64,000 nucleotides of DNA from Thainema sp966674685 (GTDB lineage Bacteria > Cyanobacteriota > Cyanobacteriia > Phormidesmidales > Phormidesmidaceae), in contig CBKWJC010000022.1 in the NCBI GenBank assembly GCA_966674685.1, positions 10,262-74,261 of the forward strand, written 5' to 3'. Made by a program: the position numbers and the translations under genes. Within the stretch, counting starts at the first letter, position 1; each line of letters opens with the position of its first letter. Of this stretch, positions 17,966 through 27,181 are shown piece after piece. A model generated the notes under the pieces. It did not search any database. It was given only the letters and a program-made list of their open reading frames with translations, and had not been told where the DNA came from.

Positions 17966-18420
17966 GCCGACACAATAGAACTGGCAGGTCGGCAAGTTAG
18001 CAGTAGTCCTGTAGCATTTTTCAACCTCGTGAGGTACGTAGAAGTGTTTTCCTACGGGAGATAGAGAAACACTTCCGGACTCCACCAGCGTGGGAAACGC
18101 TGTATTAGCTAGGACATTGGAAGGCTCTGAAAACGCTCTAACATTTAAATGATGGATTGCGTAACCGTCTTGTATAGCCATTTTAAGTTTTTTGTGAATG
18201 AACCATCCCACCGGATGGTACGTTCACAAAAAATAAGTTATGGGTTTTCAACCAAACTTCATATTGCCCCAAATGGTAGTGGTTATATAAAACGTGATTT
18301 CACTGCTTAAATTCAGTTATTCACTGTTTAAGCTAATGCCATTTATTTCGCTGACCAACTGTTAATTGATAAGGATAAGATACGAAGAACTATTGTTTTG
18401 CTTGAGCTGGCAATTGATAT
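17966..18420. other. repeat-mosaic region upstream of the TpsA gene
   Basis: This 455-base region holds a mosaic of three repeat modules (18013-18266) also found together at 42235-42494, followed by about 150 AT-rich bases up to the tpsA start. The latter stretch should contain the tpsA promoter. No gene is seen. Confidence 0.6.
18013..18266. repeat. mosaic repeat: TTTTTCAACCTCGTGAGG + CCAGCGTGG + family 1 hairpin
   Basis: Three modules occur in order: a 20-base motif ending CTCGTGAGGTA (from 18015), the motif CCAGCGTGGGAAACGCTGTA (from 18084), and a family 1 hairpin in reverse orientation (18175-18266) recognised by its GTTTTCAACC arm and TTTTTTGTGAA/TTCACAAAAAA stem. The hairpin apex (ACCATCC/GGATGGT) differs from other copies. 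Confidence 0.75.
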
Positions 18421-21400
18421 ATGTCTCAGGTTCTTCGTTTGTTTAGCATTGCTGTTTTCTCAAGCTGCCTAACCGCAATTTTTTCGAGTCAGTTAGCAGC
18501 ACGGGGGCAGGTTACTCCGGATACAACGCTAGGTGAAGAAACCTCCCAAGTTTTACCACTCAACTTATCAGGTAGTGATGGCAACATCATTTTTGGTGGC
18601 GCCACTCGGGGAGCCAATCTTTTTCATAGCTTTTCTACATTCAATATTGCAGAAGGAGAATTCGCTTTTTTTGCAAATCCAGCTACGATTGAACGAATTT
18701 TTAGTCGAGTAACTGGTGATAGCCCTTCCACTATCTTGGGAACACTGAGCGTTCTTGGAGAAGCTGATCTTTTTTTTCTAAATCCCAACGGAATTTTATT
18801 TGGCCCTAATTCTTCCACTGTTCTAATTGGTGGATCGCTAGTTGCCACAACGGCTGATGGCTTTGTATTTGACAATAACCAGTTTTTTAATGCTCGAAAT
18901 CCAGCATCAGCACCATTATTAGCTGTTAATGTGCCTACTGGTATTCAGTACGGCAATCAGAAACCCGGAGATATCAGAAATCAAGGTCTTTTAGGAGTTG
19001 ATCAGGGCAACAGCCTGCTGCTGTTGGGCGGAAATGTTTTTTTGGAAGGTACTGATATTGGCAGTTTACCTGGAACAGGTAGCCGCCTACAAATCAGTGC
19101 TATTAATGATTCTGGAATGGTAGATTTTATTACCAATAATGACCTGATAAATTTGGATATTGAGAATAATCTAGAACGTGCCGATATATTCATTCAAAAC
19201 AGCCAAATTGATGTTCGTGCGAATGAACTATCAGGCATTTGGATGACTGCCCGTAATATCAATATATCAAACAGCTTTATTCTGGCCGGAATTGCACCCA
19301 ATTTAGGATTTGTAGGAGCACAGGCAGCAGATATTGTGTTAGATGCAACCAATGAGATTCACCTATTTTCAAGCAGCGGTATTGGCAATTTAGTCAGCTT
19401 AAATGCAGTGGGTGACACAGGTGATATCCGCATCCAAACTCCTTCACTCATTATCGCCAATGGTTCTGAACTTTCTACCTCCACGTTTGGATTAGGCAAC
19501 GCAGGTGATATTTTTATCAATGCTGATGAGATTGCGATCGCAGGTGGCAACAGCAGAAGCAGTATTCGCAGTGTGGTTGAGGCAACCGGACGGGGATTGG
19601 GAGGAAGCATACAGATTGAGGGCAACTCTTTAGACCTACGAAACGGAGCACAGATTGCTTCTAGTACGCTGGGACGCGGCCATGCTGGAAATATATCTGT
19701 TGAAATTGATGGCTCTGTTGTTTTGGATGGAACAACCGCAGGTGGACAATCTGTTAGCGGATTATTTAGTACAACTGAAACAGATTTCTCAGGCAACGGT
19801 GGCAATGTCAACTTAAGCGCTGGCTCTCTCTCCATTACTGACGGTGCTGTCATCAACGCTAGCACAGCGGGAGCAGGAAACGCAGGCAATATTGTTATTA
19901 AAGTAGACGATTTTGTTCGTCTCAATGGCACGCCTCCAAATACACAAATCAGTAGTGGATTGTTTAGCACAATTGAATTAAATGCACGAGGAAATAGCGG
20001 CAATATTGAGCTAAGTGCTGGCTCTCTATCTGTCACAAATGGCGCAGTAATTAATGTTAGCAATCGTGGGGGAGAAGGCAATGCAGGCAATATCATCATT
20101 ACAGTTGATGATTTTGTTCGCTTAAGCAGTACGGCTGCCGATGGGCGATTTATAAGTGGATTGGCGAGTGCTGTTAGTTCAAATGCGGAAGGGAATGGTG
20201 GCAATATTGAATTAAGGGCTGGTTCTTTAAGTATCAGCAATGGCGCAGCGATTAGTGCGAGTACATCGGGGAATGGCAATGCTGGAAATATCGTTGTTAC
20301 GGTAGATGGATCTGTCTCTCTTAATGGCACAACGACGCGTGGAGAATTTCGCAGTGGGTTATTCAGCGTTGTTGATCTAAATGCTCAAGGTGATGGCGGC
20401 AATGTCAAATTAACAGCAGATACTCTGTCAATTACAAATGGAGCTGCTATTAATACGGGTACATTTGGAAATGGGGATGCTGGAAATATTGTTGTTGCGA
20501 TCGCAGATTCTGCTGTACTAGATGGAATAGCTGTTAATGGCTTATTTAGCAGTGGATTAGGTAGCGATGTTGGCTTTGCTGCTCAAGGTAATGGTGGCAA
20601 TGTTAATCTGACAGCAAATTCCCTGACAGTCAGAAATGGGGCCTTGATTTCAGCTATTTCTTTTGGGCAGGGTAATGCGGGCAATATTGCTTTAAATCTT
20701 GAAGATAGTATTAATCTGAATCAAGGATTTATTGCTAGCAATTCGTTTTCATTTCTGGCAGAAAGGGGTGGAAATATTTCGATTGATGCAGGTTCACTAA
20801 CTCTAGAAAATGGTTCAGGAATTCTGACAGAAACGCTCAATAGCCAGGGCGGAAATGTGAGTATCAACCTGGATGACCTGTTAATTATGCGGAATGGTAG
20901 CCTAATCTCAACGACTGCAGGCACGGCTCAAGCTGGTGGCAATGGCGGCAACATTGATATCACCGCTGACTTTATTATTGGGGTACGAGACGAAGATAGC
21001 GATATCGCTGCCGATGCGTTTACCGGCAATGGAGGGCAGGTCACAATTTCAGCCTTGGATATCTTTGGCTTGGAGTTTCGAGATCAGCGGACGCCACTGA
21101 GCGACATTACCGCCAGTTCTGAGCAGGGAGCTGCTGGAATTATTACCTTTAATCGTCTGACGCCAATCGATGTGCGGCAGGGTTTAACGGAACTCCCCGA
21201 AAACATCGTTGATCCAACCGGATTAATTGATCGCCGCTGTGACGCCTCTTCCAGGCAAGCAGGTGAATTTATCATCACGGGTCGCGGTGGTCTGCCACCG
21301 AAACCCGATGAGCGGTTCGACAACAGCCAGTTTTTAGATGATTTGGGACCATCCATGATTCAGTCTGATTCACTCCCAACAGAGGCTGAATCAGAAACCG

Positions 21401-21579
21401 AGTCACAAGACAGGGATAATTCATCTAGCGGTATTCAGGAAGCCCAAGGCTGGATCGTGAATGATGTAGGGCAACTTCAGCTCATTACGGCGGTTCCCAG
21501 TGACTTACCGTTGGAGGCATCGACAATTCCCTCCTGCAATGACTTCAGGCAACCTTCAGCTAATCGCGGCATGATATAA
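18421..21579 (+). CDS. TpsA-type secreted exoprotein (filamentous haemagglutinin N-terminal domain)
   Basis: This 1052-residue protein has a signal peptide (about residues 1-30) and then a two-partner-secretion domain at about 35-150 with the usual motifs: NIIFGGATRGANLFHSF, FFLNPNGILFGPNS and a TPS helix end. It continues as at least five repeats of about 70-80 residues (GNAGNIVI...LSAGSLSITDGAVI), predicted to form a beta-helix. The C-terminus has the cyanobacterial signature RRCDASSR followed by FIITGRGGLPPKPDE. It is exported across the outer membrane by a TpsB partner; the candidate at 61914 is 40 kb away. The role, perhaps adhesion or surface structure, is inference. The long antisense frame over the repeats is an artefact. 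Confidence 0.93.
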   Translation: MSQVLRLFSIAVFSSCLTAIFSSQLAARGQVTPDTTLGEETSQVLPLNLSGSDGNIIFGGATRGANLFHSFSTFNIAEGEFAFFANPATIERIFSRVTGDSPSTILGTLSVLGEADLFFLNPNGILFGPNSSTVLIGGSLVATTADGFVFDNNQFFNARNPASAPLLAVNVPTGIQYGNQKPGDIRNQGLLGVDQGNSLLLLGGNVFLEGTDIGSLPGTGSRLQISAINDSGMVDFITNNDLINLDIENNLERADIFIQNSQIDVRANELSGIWMTARNINISNSFILAGIAPNLGFVGAQAADIVLDATNEIHLFSSSGIGNLVSLNAVGDTGDIRIQTPSLIIANGSELSTSTFGLGNAGDIFINADEIAIAGGNSRSSIRSVVEATGRGLGGSIQIEGNSLDLRNGAQIASSTLGRGHAGNISVEIDGSVVLDGTTAGGQSVSGLFSTTETDFSGNGGNVNLSAGSLSITDGAVINASTAGAGNAGNIVIKVDDFVRLNGTPPNTQISSGLFSTIELNARGNSGNIELSAGSLSVTNGAVINVSNRGGEGNAGNIIITVDDFVRLSSTAADGRFISGLASAVSSNAEGNGGNIELRAGSLSISNGAAISASTSGNGNAGNIVVTVDGSVSLNGTTTRGEFRSGLFSVVDLNAQGDGGNVKLTADTLSITNGAAINTGTFGNGDAGNIVVAIADSAVLDGIAVNGLFSSGLGSDVGFAAQGNGGNVNLTANSLTVRNGALISAISFGQGNAGNIALNLEDSINLNQGFIASNSFSFLAERGGNISIDAGSLTLENGSGILTETLNSQGGNVSINLDDLLIMRNGSLISTTAGTAQAGGNGGNIDITADFIIGVRDEDSDIAADAFTGNGGQVTISALDIFGLEFRDQRTPLSDITASSEQGAAGIITFNRLTPIDVRQGLTELPENIVDPTGLIDRRCDASSRQAGEFIITGRGGLPPKPDERFDNSQFLDDLGPSMIQSDSLPTEAESETESQDRDNSSSGIQEAQGWIVNDVGQLQLITAVPSDLPLEASTIPSCNDFRQPSANRGMI

Positions 21580-21614
21580 AGCGATAGTCCTTATATCGCT
21601 AGAAATTCAAGCCT

Positions 21615-22586
21615 GTGAAAGTTGCCTTTATCATTGACCCCATCCAGCGGCTCGATCCGGGACATGACACCAGCGTGGCGCTGATGGAAGCCGCGCAAGC
21701 CTTGGGGTATGACGTTTGGATCACCGAAGCGCATCTGCTGAGCATTGCCGATGGTCAGGCCATTGCTGAACTACAGCCCGTCACGCTCAAGCCCGTTCAA
21801 CTGGGCAACAATCGCTGGATCGCCGAGCCGGACTGGTTTAGCGTCGGCGAGTATGAGCTGATGCCGCTGGAAGAGATGGATGCGGTGTTTATGCGAATTG
21901 ATCCACCCGTAACGATTTCCTATCTGTACGCAACGTACATTTTGGATGCCATTGATCCGGCTAAGACGCTCGTGATCAACTCGCCCCACGGTTTGCGGAC
22001 AGCCAACGAAAAAATGTACGCCCTGCATTTCAGCGATGTGATGCCCAAAACCATTGTTAGTCGCGATAAGCGGGTGATTCTTGACTTTGTGGAACAACAG
22101 GGGCGAGCCGTACTCAAACCGCTCGGCGGCAAAGCGGGCGAAGGCATTTTATTTTTGGAAGCGGGCGATCGCAACTTTAATTCCCTGATCGAAATCAGCA
22201 CCGGACAGGGCAAAGTCCCCGTCATGATTCAGGATTACTTACCGGAAGCCAAAGATGGCGACAAGCGAATTATCGTTGTGAACGGGGAACCGATTGGAGC
22301 GGTGAATCGCGTACCGACGGGCAAAGAATTTCGCGGCAATATGGCCGTAGGCGGACGAGTCGAAGCCGCAGAGGTCACTAAACGCGATCGCGAAATTTGT
22401 GCGCGACTGGCCGAGTCGTTACGTAAAGATGGATTGTATTTTGTGGGTTTAGACGTAATTGGGGGATATCTAACAGAAGTAAACGTCACCAGCCCGACGG
22501 GGGTGCGCGAAATTGATCGGCTCGATAACGTGCGGCTCGGTGAACAGGTCATGGAGTGGCTTGCCCAAAAACGGGCAAACGCCTAA
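21615..22586 (+). CDS. gshB: glutathione synthetase
   Basis: GshB joins gamma-glutamylcysteine and glycine using ATP to form glutathione. The 323-residue protein starts at GTG and matches the family: N-terminus MKVAFIIDPIQRLDP, motif DAVFMRIDPP, the ATP-grasp loop KPLGGKAGEGILFL, and the C-terminal metal/ATP site ending YLTEVNVTSPTGVREIDRL. Length is typical. The gene stands 35 bases after the tpsA stop, separated by a short palindrome, with no obvious functional link to it. Confidence 0.96.
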   Translation: MKVAFIIDPIQRLDPGHDTSVALMEAAQALGYDVWITEAHLLSIADGQAIAELQPVTLKPVQLGNNRWIAEPDWFSVGEYELMPLEEMDAVFMRIDPPVTISYLYATYILDAIDPAKTLVINSPHGLRTANEKMYALHFSDVMPKTIVSRDKRVILDFVEQQGRAVLKPLGGKAGEGILFLEAGDRNFNSLIEISTGQGKVPVMIQDYLPEAKDGDKRIIVVNGEPIGAVNRVPTGKEFRGNMAVGGRVEAAEVTKRDREICARLAESLRKDGLYFVGLDVIGGYLTEVNVTSPTGVREIDRLDNVRLGEQVMEWLAQKRANA

Positions 22587-22721
22587 TCTTCTCGTATCGG
22601 GAAATACACCTCCGTCCGGCTGGGTCTCTTAGATTCGATATGGGCAAAGTGCTTATCACTGAAAGCGTATAGCTTTTAGAACGATTCTTGATTACATCTG
22701 ATCAATCGAGGGGAAAGGATT

Positions 22722-23822
22722 ATGAGTCAGCGCGATCGCAACTTGCAAATTCTAAATACGATGGGGCGGCGGCGCTTTATCCAGTACGGCGCTCTCGCGG
22801 CTGGCACAGGCATCTTAGCTGCCTGTGCCTCTAACCAAAATGAATCTGTCAATACTGCCGACGCTGACACAACCGCAGCCAACTCGGGTAATGCCAATCG
22901 CGAGCTAACCGCCATCACGTTTGGCACCAACTGGTATGCCCAGGCTGAACACGGCGGGTTTTATCAAGCGATCGCGACGGGCATCTATGAAGAACATGGC
23001 CTCAACGTCACGATCAAGATGGGTGGCCCCCAGGTCAACGGCACTCAGTTACTCATGGGTGGAGCCGTGGACTTCTTCATGGGCTACTCATCTGACGCGA
23101 TTAAAGCGGTCGCTGAAGGTATTCCAAAAGTGACCGTTGCAGCCATGTTCCAGAAAGACCCGCAAGTCTTGATTGCTCATCCCGGAACAGCAGAAACTCT
23201 AGCCGATTTGAAAGGTCGTCCCATCTACGTCTCTTCGTCCGCTAACACAACCTACTGGCCGTTCCTCAAAGCCAGATATGGCTTCACCGATGACATGAAG
23301 CGTCCCTATAACTTCAACATGGGTCCGTTCTTGGCCGATAAACAGGTGGCGCAGCAGGGCTACCTCAGTTCAGAGCCTCGCCTAATCAAAGAAGAAGGCG
23401 GTATCGACCCGGTTGTCTTCCTACTGGCCGACAACGGCTACGAACCCTACTCCACCACGATTGAAACGCGCCGAGAAATTATCGAGAGCGATCCTGATCT
23501 CGTGCAGCGATTTGTAGACGCCTCTATCAAAGGCTGGTACAGCTATTTAGACGATCCGGCTCCAGGTAATGAGCTAATCAAGCAAGATAATCCTGAAATG
23601 ACCGATGAGCAAATGGCCTATGGTCTAGAAAAAATGCAGGAATATGGCATCGTGATTTCCGGCGAGGCTGAAACCGACGGCATTGGCGCAATGACCGATG
23701 CCCGCTGGCAGTCTTTCTTTGAAACCATGTCTGAAGCGGGTGTATTTGATGCCAATGTTGACTTCACGCAGGCTTACACCCTGGATTTTGTTAATAAAGG
23801 AGTAGAAGCCTATCAGTCCTAG
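22722..23822 (+). CDS. ABC transporter substrate-binding lipoprotein (NMT1/THI5-like)
   Basis: This 366-residue periplasmic binding protein has a twin-arginine-type leader (RRRFIQYG) and a lipobox ending LAAC, so it is probably lipidated at Cys35. The mature part has the NMT1/THI5-like pattern TNWYAQAEHGGFYQA and MGGPQVNGTQLLMGG. That family binds thiamine precursors, riboflavin, nitrate, sulfonates or other small anions; the sequence alone does not fix the substrate. A Shine-Dalgarno-like GGGGAAAGG precedes the ATG. ATPase and permease genes follow on the same strand after a gap of about 180 bases, forming a complete importer. Confidence 0.88.
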   Translation: MSQRDRNLQILNTMGRRRFIQYGALAAGTGILAACASNQNESVNTADADTTAANSGNANRELTAITFGTNWYAQAEHGGFYQAIATGIYEEHGLNVTIKMGGPQVNGTQLLMGGAVDFFMGYSSDAIKAVAEGIPKVTVAAMFQKDPQVLIAHPGTAETLADLKGRPIYVSSSANTTYWPFLKARYGFTDDMKRPYNFNMGPFLADKQVAQQGYLSSEPRLIKEEGGIDPVVFLLADNGYEPYSTTIETRREIIESDPDLVQRFVDASIKGWYSYLDDPAPGNELIKQDNPEMTDEQMAYGLEKMQEYGIVISGEAETDGIGAMTDARWQSFFETMSEAGVFDANVDFTQAYTLDFVNKGVEAYQS

Positions 23823-24006
23823 TTAGGAATGGCCGAGTTTTAAGTTCTTAGTTTTGAATTTTGCATGAGTTGCTCCACCTAAAACTCAAAACTCAAAATT
23901 TATAATCTAGTTCATTCCAACTCCTTAGTTGATGATCAGCATCCCTCACCCTCTCCTGCTGAGAGCGCAAACAAGAAACAATCCCTGTTCCTCAACCCTA
24001 ACCGCC

Positions 24007-24780
24007 ATGACTCTCTCACCTGCAATCCAGCTCCATCAGGTCGGCAAGACCTACAGCAACGGTACCGTTGCTCTCCAGGGAGTCGATTTGGCCGTTCAGC
24101 CTTCTGAATTTGTCAGTCTGGTCGGGCCATCGGGCTGCGGCAAGAGCACCGTACTGCGGATTATCGCTGGATTGGGAGAGCATTCCTCTGGCTGGTTAGA
24201 GCGGCACGAAGACCCATCTGTGCAAAATCTGGCCTTTGTCTTTCAGGAAGCGGCACTGATGCCCTGGGCCACCGTGGTAGACAATGTGCATTTGCCGCTG
24301 AAACTGATGGGGCGATCGCTGCGGCAGTCTCGCGCCGATATCCAAGAAGCGCTCAACATGGTTCATTTGGAAGGATTTGAGCAGGCATATCCCCGTGAGC
24401 TGTCGGGCGGCATGAAAATGCGAGTTTCGATTGCGCGAGCGTTGGTGACCAAGCCGCAAATTTTGCTGATGGATGAACCCTTTGGCGCGCTGGATGAAAT
24501 GACCCGCAGCAAGCTGAACGGTGAAATCCTGCGGCTGTGGGGCGAAAAGCGCTGGACGGTGGTGTTTGTCACCCACAATATTTACGAGGCGGTTTACCTA
24601 TCCAATCGTGTTGTGGTGATGGCAGCCCGTCCCGGTCGCGTGGTGGCGGATATCCCGATTGAGGAACCCTATCCGCGCAACGAAGACTTCCGTATGTCGC
24701 CCCGCTTTAATGAATACTGCCGCGAAATTTCGGCTCGTCTGTCGGAAGGTACATCCATGCCCTACATGGCGATTAACTAA
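24007..24780 (+). CDS. ABC transporter ATP-binding protein (SsuB/TauB/NrtD type)
   Basis: This 257-residue ATPase powers the importer. Visible motifs are Walker A GPSGCGKST, Q-loop FVFQEAALMPW, signature ELSGGMKMRVSIARAL, Walker B ILLMDEPFGALD and the H-loop FVTHNIYEAVYLS. The overall type matches the SsuB/TauB/NrtD clade. I used the ATG at 24007 (MTLSPAIQL); the frame is open 26 codons further upstream but that stretch does not resemble the family. It ends one base before the permease ATG, so the two are co-translated. Confidence 0.93.
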   Translation: MTLSPAIQLHQVGKTYSNGTVALQGVDLAVQPSEFVSLVGPSGCGKSTVLRIIAGLGEHSSGWLERHEDPSVQNLAFVFQEAALMPWATVVDNVHLPLKLMGRSLRQSRADIQEALNMVHLEGFEQAYPRELSGGMKMRVSIARALVTKPQILLMDEPFGALDEMTRSKLNGEILRLWGEKRWTVVFVTHNIYEAVYLSNRVVVMAARPGRVVADIPIEEPYPRNEDFRMSPRFNEYCREISARLSEGTSMPYMAIN

Positions 24781-24781
24781 C

Positions 24782-25618
24782 ATGGCGCTGCACAAACCGC
24801 TTAAACGACCGATGAAACGATTGAAGCTCAAGCGGCTACTCACGCCGGAGGTGATTGCGCCGTTTATTGTCGGTGTGGTTGTCCTGCTGATTTGGGACTT
24901 AGCGGTGCGGATTTTCAATCTTCCGCCCTATCTACTACCAGGGCCGCTGCTCGTTCTGCAAACGCTGATTCAGGAGTGGGGCGATCTGTTTTCGGCCTTA
25001 CTCACCACGGTCAAAATTACGCTGGTGGCGTTTCTGTCGGCAGTAGTATCGGGTTTGCTAATTGCTATTCTGTTTGCTCAAAGTAAGTGGATTGAGCGTA
25101 GCTTTTTCCCCTACGCCGTGGTGCTCCAGACAACTCCCATTGTTGCGATCGCACCTTTAATCATCATCTGGCTGCGTAACAGCACCTTTGCCGCACTGGT
25201 GATCTGCGCCTGGATTGTGGCGCTATTTCCGATTATTTCTAACACAACGCTGGGCTTAAATAGCGCCGATCATAATCTGCTCAATTTGTTTCAGCTCTAC
25301 AAATCCTCTCGCTGGCAAACGCTGCTGTATCTGCGCCTGCCCAGTGCCCTGCCCTATTTCCTGGGAGCGCTGCGGATTAGCGGTGGACTGGCTCTGATTG
25401 GTGCAGTGGTGGCTGAGTTTGTCGCGGGTACAGGTGGTCAACAGTCGGGGATTGCCTACGAAATCTTGATGTCCAGCTATAACCTGCAAATTCCCCGCAT
25501 GTTTGCGGCACTGCTGATGACAACCGTGCTGGGCGTCATTATCTTTGTGGTGCTGACGATTATCTCGGATCTGCTGTTGCGTAACTGGCACGAAAGCGCC
25601 GTTAAACGAGAAAATTAA
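24782..25618 (+). CDS. ABC transporter permease (SsuC/TauC type)
   Basis: This 278-residue inner-membrane permease has about six hydrophobic segments and the conserved BPD-transporter EAA-type loop (here ALRISGGLALIGAVVAEFV). The ATG at 24782 directly follows the ATPase stop; an upstream frame extension overlaps the ATPase gene and is not used. With the preceding lipoprotein and ATPase it completes a three-gene importer for an unidentified small molecule. Confidence 0.92.
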   Translation: MALHKPLKRPMKRLKLKRLLTPEVIAPFIVGVVVLLIWDLAVRIFNLPPYLLPGPLLVLQTLIQEWGDLFSALLTTVKITLVAFLSAVVSGLLIAILFAQSKWIERSFFPYAVVLQTTPIVAIAPLIIIWLRNSTFAALVICAWIVALFPIISNTTLGLNSADHNLLNLFQLYKSSRWQTLLYLRLPSALPYFLGALRISGGLALIGAVVAEFVAGTGGQQSGIAYEILMSSYNLQIPRMFAALLMTTVLGVIIFVVLTIISDLLLRNWHESAVKREN

Positions 25619-25648
25619 TCTAGCTGTCGCCCTTCATTCAAGTACACC

Positions 25649-26248
25649 ATGACGGTTTTAAACATTCTTCCCGACCTAGAAACAACACGGCTCAAGCGCT
25701 GGACAGTTAACGACTACCATCGCATGGGCGAGCTTGGCATTCTGGATTCAAGTGAGCGAACTGAACTTCTGTCTGGACAAATTGTTTTAATGACGGCCAA
25801 AGGAACTCCCCATGTAACGGCTTTGCGGCTGCTTGCAACAACACTGGATACGCTTTTGACAAATGAGCCTGCGTTGGTCAGCACTCAAGATCCGATCCAG
25901 CTAGACAACTTCTCAGAACCGGAGCCAGATCTCGCTGTCGTTCAGGGCGAGATCCTGGACTATGCCGACCAGCATCCCCGCCCGGAGCAGGTCTATCTGG
26001 TTGTAGAAGTTGCCGATTCGACCCTCAAGCAGGACTGCGGTCTCAAGGCTCGGCTTTACGCTCAAGCTGGGATTGCCGACTATTGGGTGCTCGATCTCAA
26101 CAATCGCCAACTTCACATTTTTCGCGAACCAACCCCGACAGGCTACACCCGCCATCTCATTCTGACCGAGCCAAATCAAGCGTCACCGCTAGCTTTTCCA
26201 CAGCTTTCTCTCGATCTCACGGCGATTCTTCCTCCAGTGAACACATAG
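25649..26248 (+). CDS. Uma2 family (DUF820) putative endonuclease
   Basis: This 199-residue Uma2 protein has a PD-(D/E)XK nuclease-like core: SEPEPDLAVV, then VYLVVEVADSTLKQD with the (E)x(K)-type strand, followed by ARLYAQAGIADYWVLDL. The family is hugely expanded in cyanobacteria and is often mobile; its biological role is not established. It follows the permease gene by 30 bases but is probably not part of the transporter. A family 1 repeat begins just after its stop. Confidence 0.9.
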   Translation: MTVLNILPDLETTRLKRWTVNDYHRMGELGILDSSERTELLSGQIVLMTAKGTPHVTALRLLATTLDTLLTNEPALVSTQDPIQLDNFSEPEPDLAVVQGEILDYADQHPRPEQVYLVVEVADSTLKQDCGLKARLYAQAGIADYWVLDLNNRQLHIFREPTPTGYTRHLILTEPNQASPLAFPQLSLDLTAILPPVNT

Positions 26249-26266
26249 CTGCAAGTGATATGAAGT

Positions 26267-26360
26267 CTGGTTGAAAACCCATGATTTATTTTTTGTGAAA
26301 CGCTTGCTCCGCAAGCGTTTCACAAAAAATAAATTGGTTCCTATACGCGGACTTGATATG
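26267..26360. repeat. family 1 palindromic repeat, copy A (forward)
   Basis: The left arm GATATGAAGTCTGGTTGAAA runs into ACCCATGATTTATTTTTTG and a long perfect stem with apex GCTTGCTCCGCAAGC; the right arm ends GGACTTGATATG. Copies of this element lie at 18175, 27040, 42393, 52444 and 56812. This copy sits between the Uma2 gene and the 3' end of the Hsp20 gene. Confidence 0.85.
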
Positions 26361-26455
26361 AGCATTAAAAAACGGGTTTAGAAACCCTATAACTAAGGCT
26401 TCCAAACCCTTTAATTCAAATTAAATTAACCGTTCTCAATTACACTGCCATGCAG

Positions 26456-26899
26456 CTAGCCAAGGTTAACTTTGACAACCTTGTTCTTTTCATCTTCTAC
26501 CTTAGGCAGCGTGAGATGCAGAACACCATTTTTGTACTCGGCAGCAACGTTTTGATTGTCGATGCGACCGGGTAGAGGAATGACCCGCTGGAACCGACCG
26601 TAGCGGAATTCCGACCGAGTGGAGCCATTGCTCTCTTCCGTTTTCTCAGACTTGCGTTCACCGCTGATTGAAACCGATTCAGCCGTGACCTCAACATTGA
26701 GATCCTTCGGTTCCATGCCTGGAATTTCTAGCCTGAGCTGATACTCATCTTCAGTTTCATCTAGCTCAGCCGCTGGCGCGAAGGTCATGCCAAAACCATC
26801 GGGCCGAGTCGGTGAGGCAAGTACATCGTTAAACAAGCGGTTCATTTCCCGCTGTATGTCATGCATTTCCTGAAATGGTTTCCAGCGTACGAGTGTCAT
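26456..26899 (-). CDS. small heat shock protein Hsp20 (HspA-like)
   Basis: This 147-residue alpha-crystallin-type holdase binds unfolding proteins during heat or light stress. The N-terminus (MTLVRWKPFQEMHDIQREMN) and alpha-crystallin domain, with NQNVAAEYKNGVLHLTLPK near the C-terminus, match cyanobacterial HspA/Hsp17. A strong Shine-Dalgarno (AAGGAGG) lies 8-14 bases upstream of the ATG and may be masked by a hairpin (see the regulatory entry). The gene is bracketed by two family 1 repeats in the same orientation. No CIRCE operator was seen. Confidence 0.95.
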   Translation of the reverse strand: MTLVRWKPFQEMHDIQREMNRLFNDVLASPTRPDGFGMTFAPAAELDETEDEYQLRLEIPGMEPKDLNVEVTAESVSISGERKSEKTEESNGSTRSEFRYGRFQRVIPLPGRIDNQNVAAEYKNGVLHLTLPKVEDEKNKVVKVNLG

Positions 26900-26934
26900 A
26901 ACCTATCCTCCTTGAAGTTAAATCAACAAGGTAG
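26897..26934 (-). promoter_or_regulatory. candidate RNA thermometer in the hsp20 leader
   Basis: On the mRNA strand, CTACCTTG pairs with CAAGG and then, past a bulge, with TAG. The CAAGG is part of the Shine-Dalgarno stretch CAAGGAGG just upstream of the hsp20 ATG. A short, weak hairpin sequestering the ribosome-binding site is the design reported for the Synechocystis hsp17 thermometer. The pairing is visible; temperature control is inference. Confidence 0.5.
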
Positions 26935-27039
26935 ATTCAATCCACGAACGCTTGATTGAACTCTACACTTTAATAGTAGGTCGTCAATCCTAAGCTTTAA
27001 AGTTCGGTTTAGAGAACATTTGGCCGCATTTCCCGAATT

Positions 27040-27143
27040 CATATGAAATTCGGTTGAGAACCCATTGTTTATTTTTTGTGAAATGCTTGCTAAGCAAGCA
27101 TTTCACAAAAAATAAACAGGTTTCTTACACCTGAACTTGATAT
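27040..27143. repeat. family 1 palindromic repeat, copy B (forward)
   Basis: The left arm CATATGAAATTCGGTTGAGA leads to CCCATTGTTTATTTTTTGTG, the apex is GCTTGCTAAGCAAGC, and the right arm ends CTGAACTTGATATC. It lies between the hsp20 leader and the dusA start, in the same orientation as copy A. Confidence 0.85.
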
Positions 27144-27181
27144 CACTAGTTGCCTTTTTGTCGCGTATTTTTAATTGTTTG

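Noticed and set aside
19359..20330. A long open frame antisense to the TpsA repeats
   Set aside because: It is antisense to a repetitive exoprotein whose codon pattern leaves the opposite strand open; its translation is low-complexity Pro/Leu and lacks any family feature.
19450..20950. Possible CRISPR-like regular repeats
   Set aside because: The repeats are in-frame coding repeats of about 70-80 residues in TpsA with gradual divergence, not short identical repeats with unique spacers.
22587..22721. A TPP or riboflavin riboswitch before the NMT1/THI5-like transporter
   Set aside because: I could not find the conserved CTGAGA-type or FMN core motifs; the substrate was therefore left open.
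26900..27039. A CIRCE operator upstream of hsp20
   Set aside because: The nearest inverted repeat (TAGATTCAATC...GATTGAACTCTA) does not match TTAGCACTC-N9-GAGTGCTAA.
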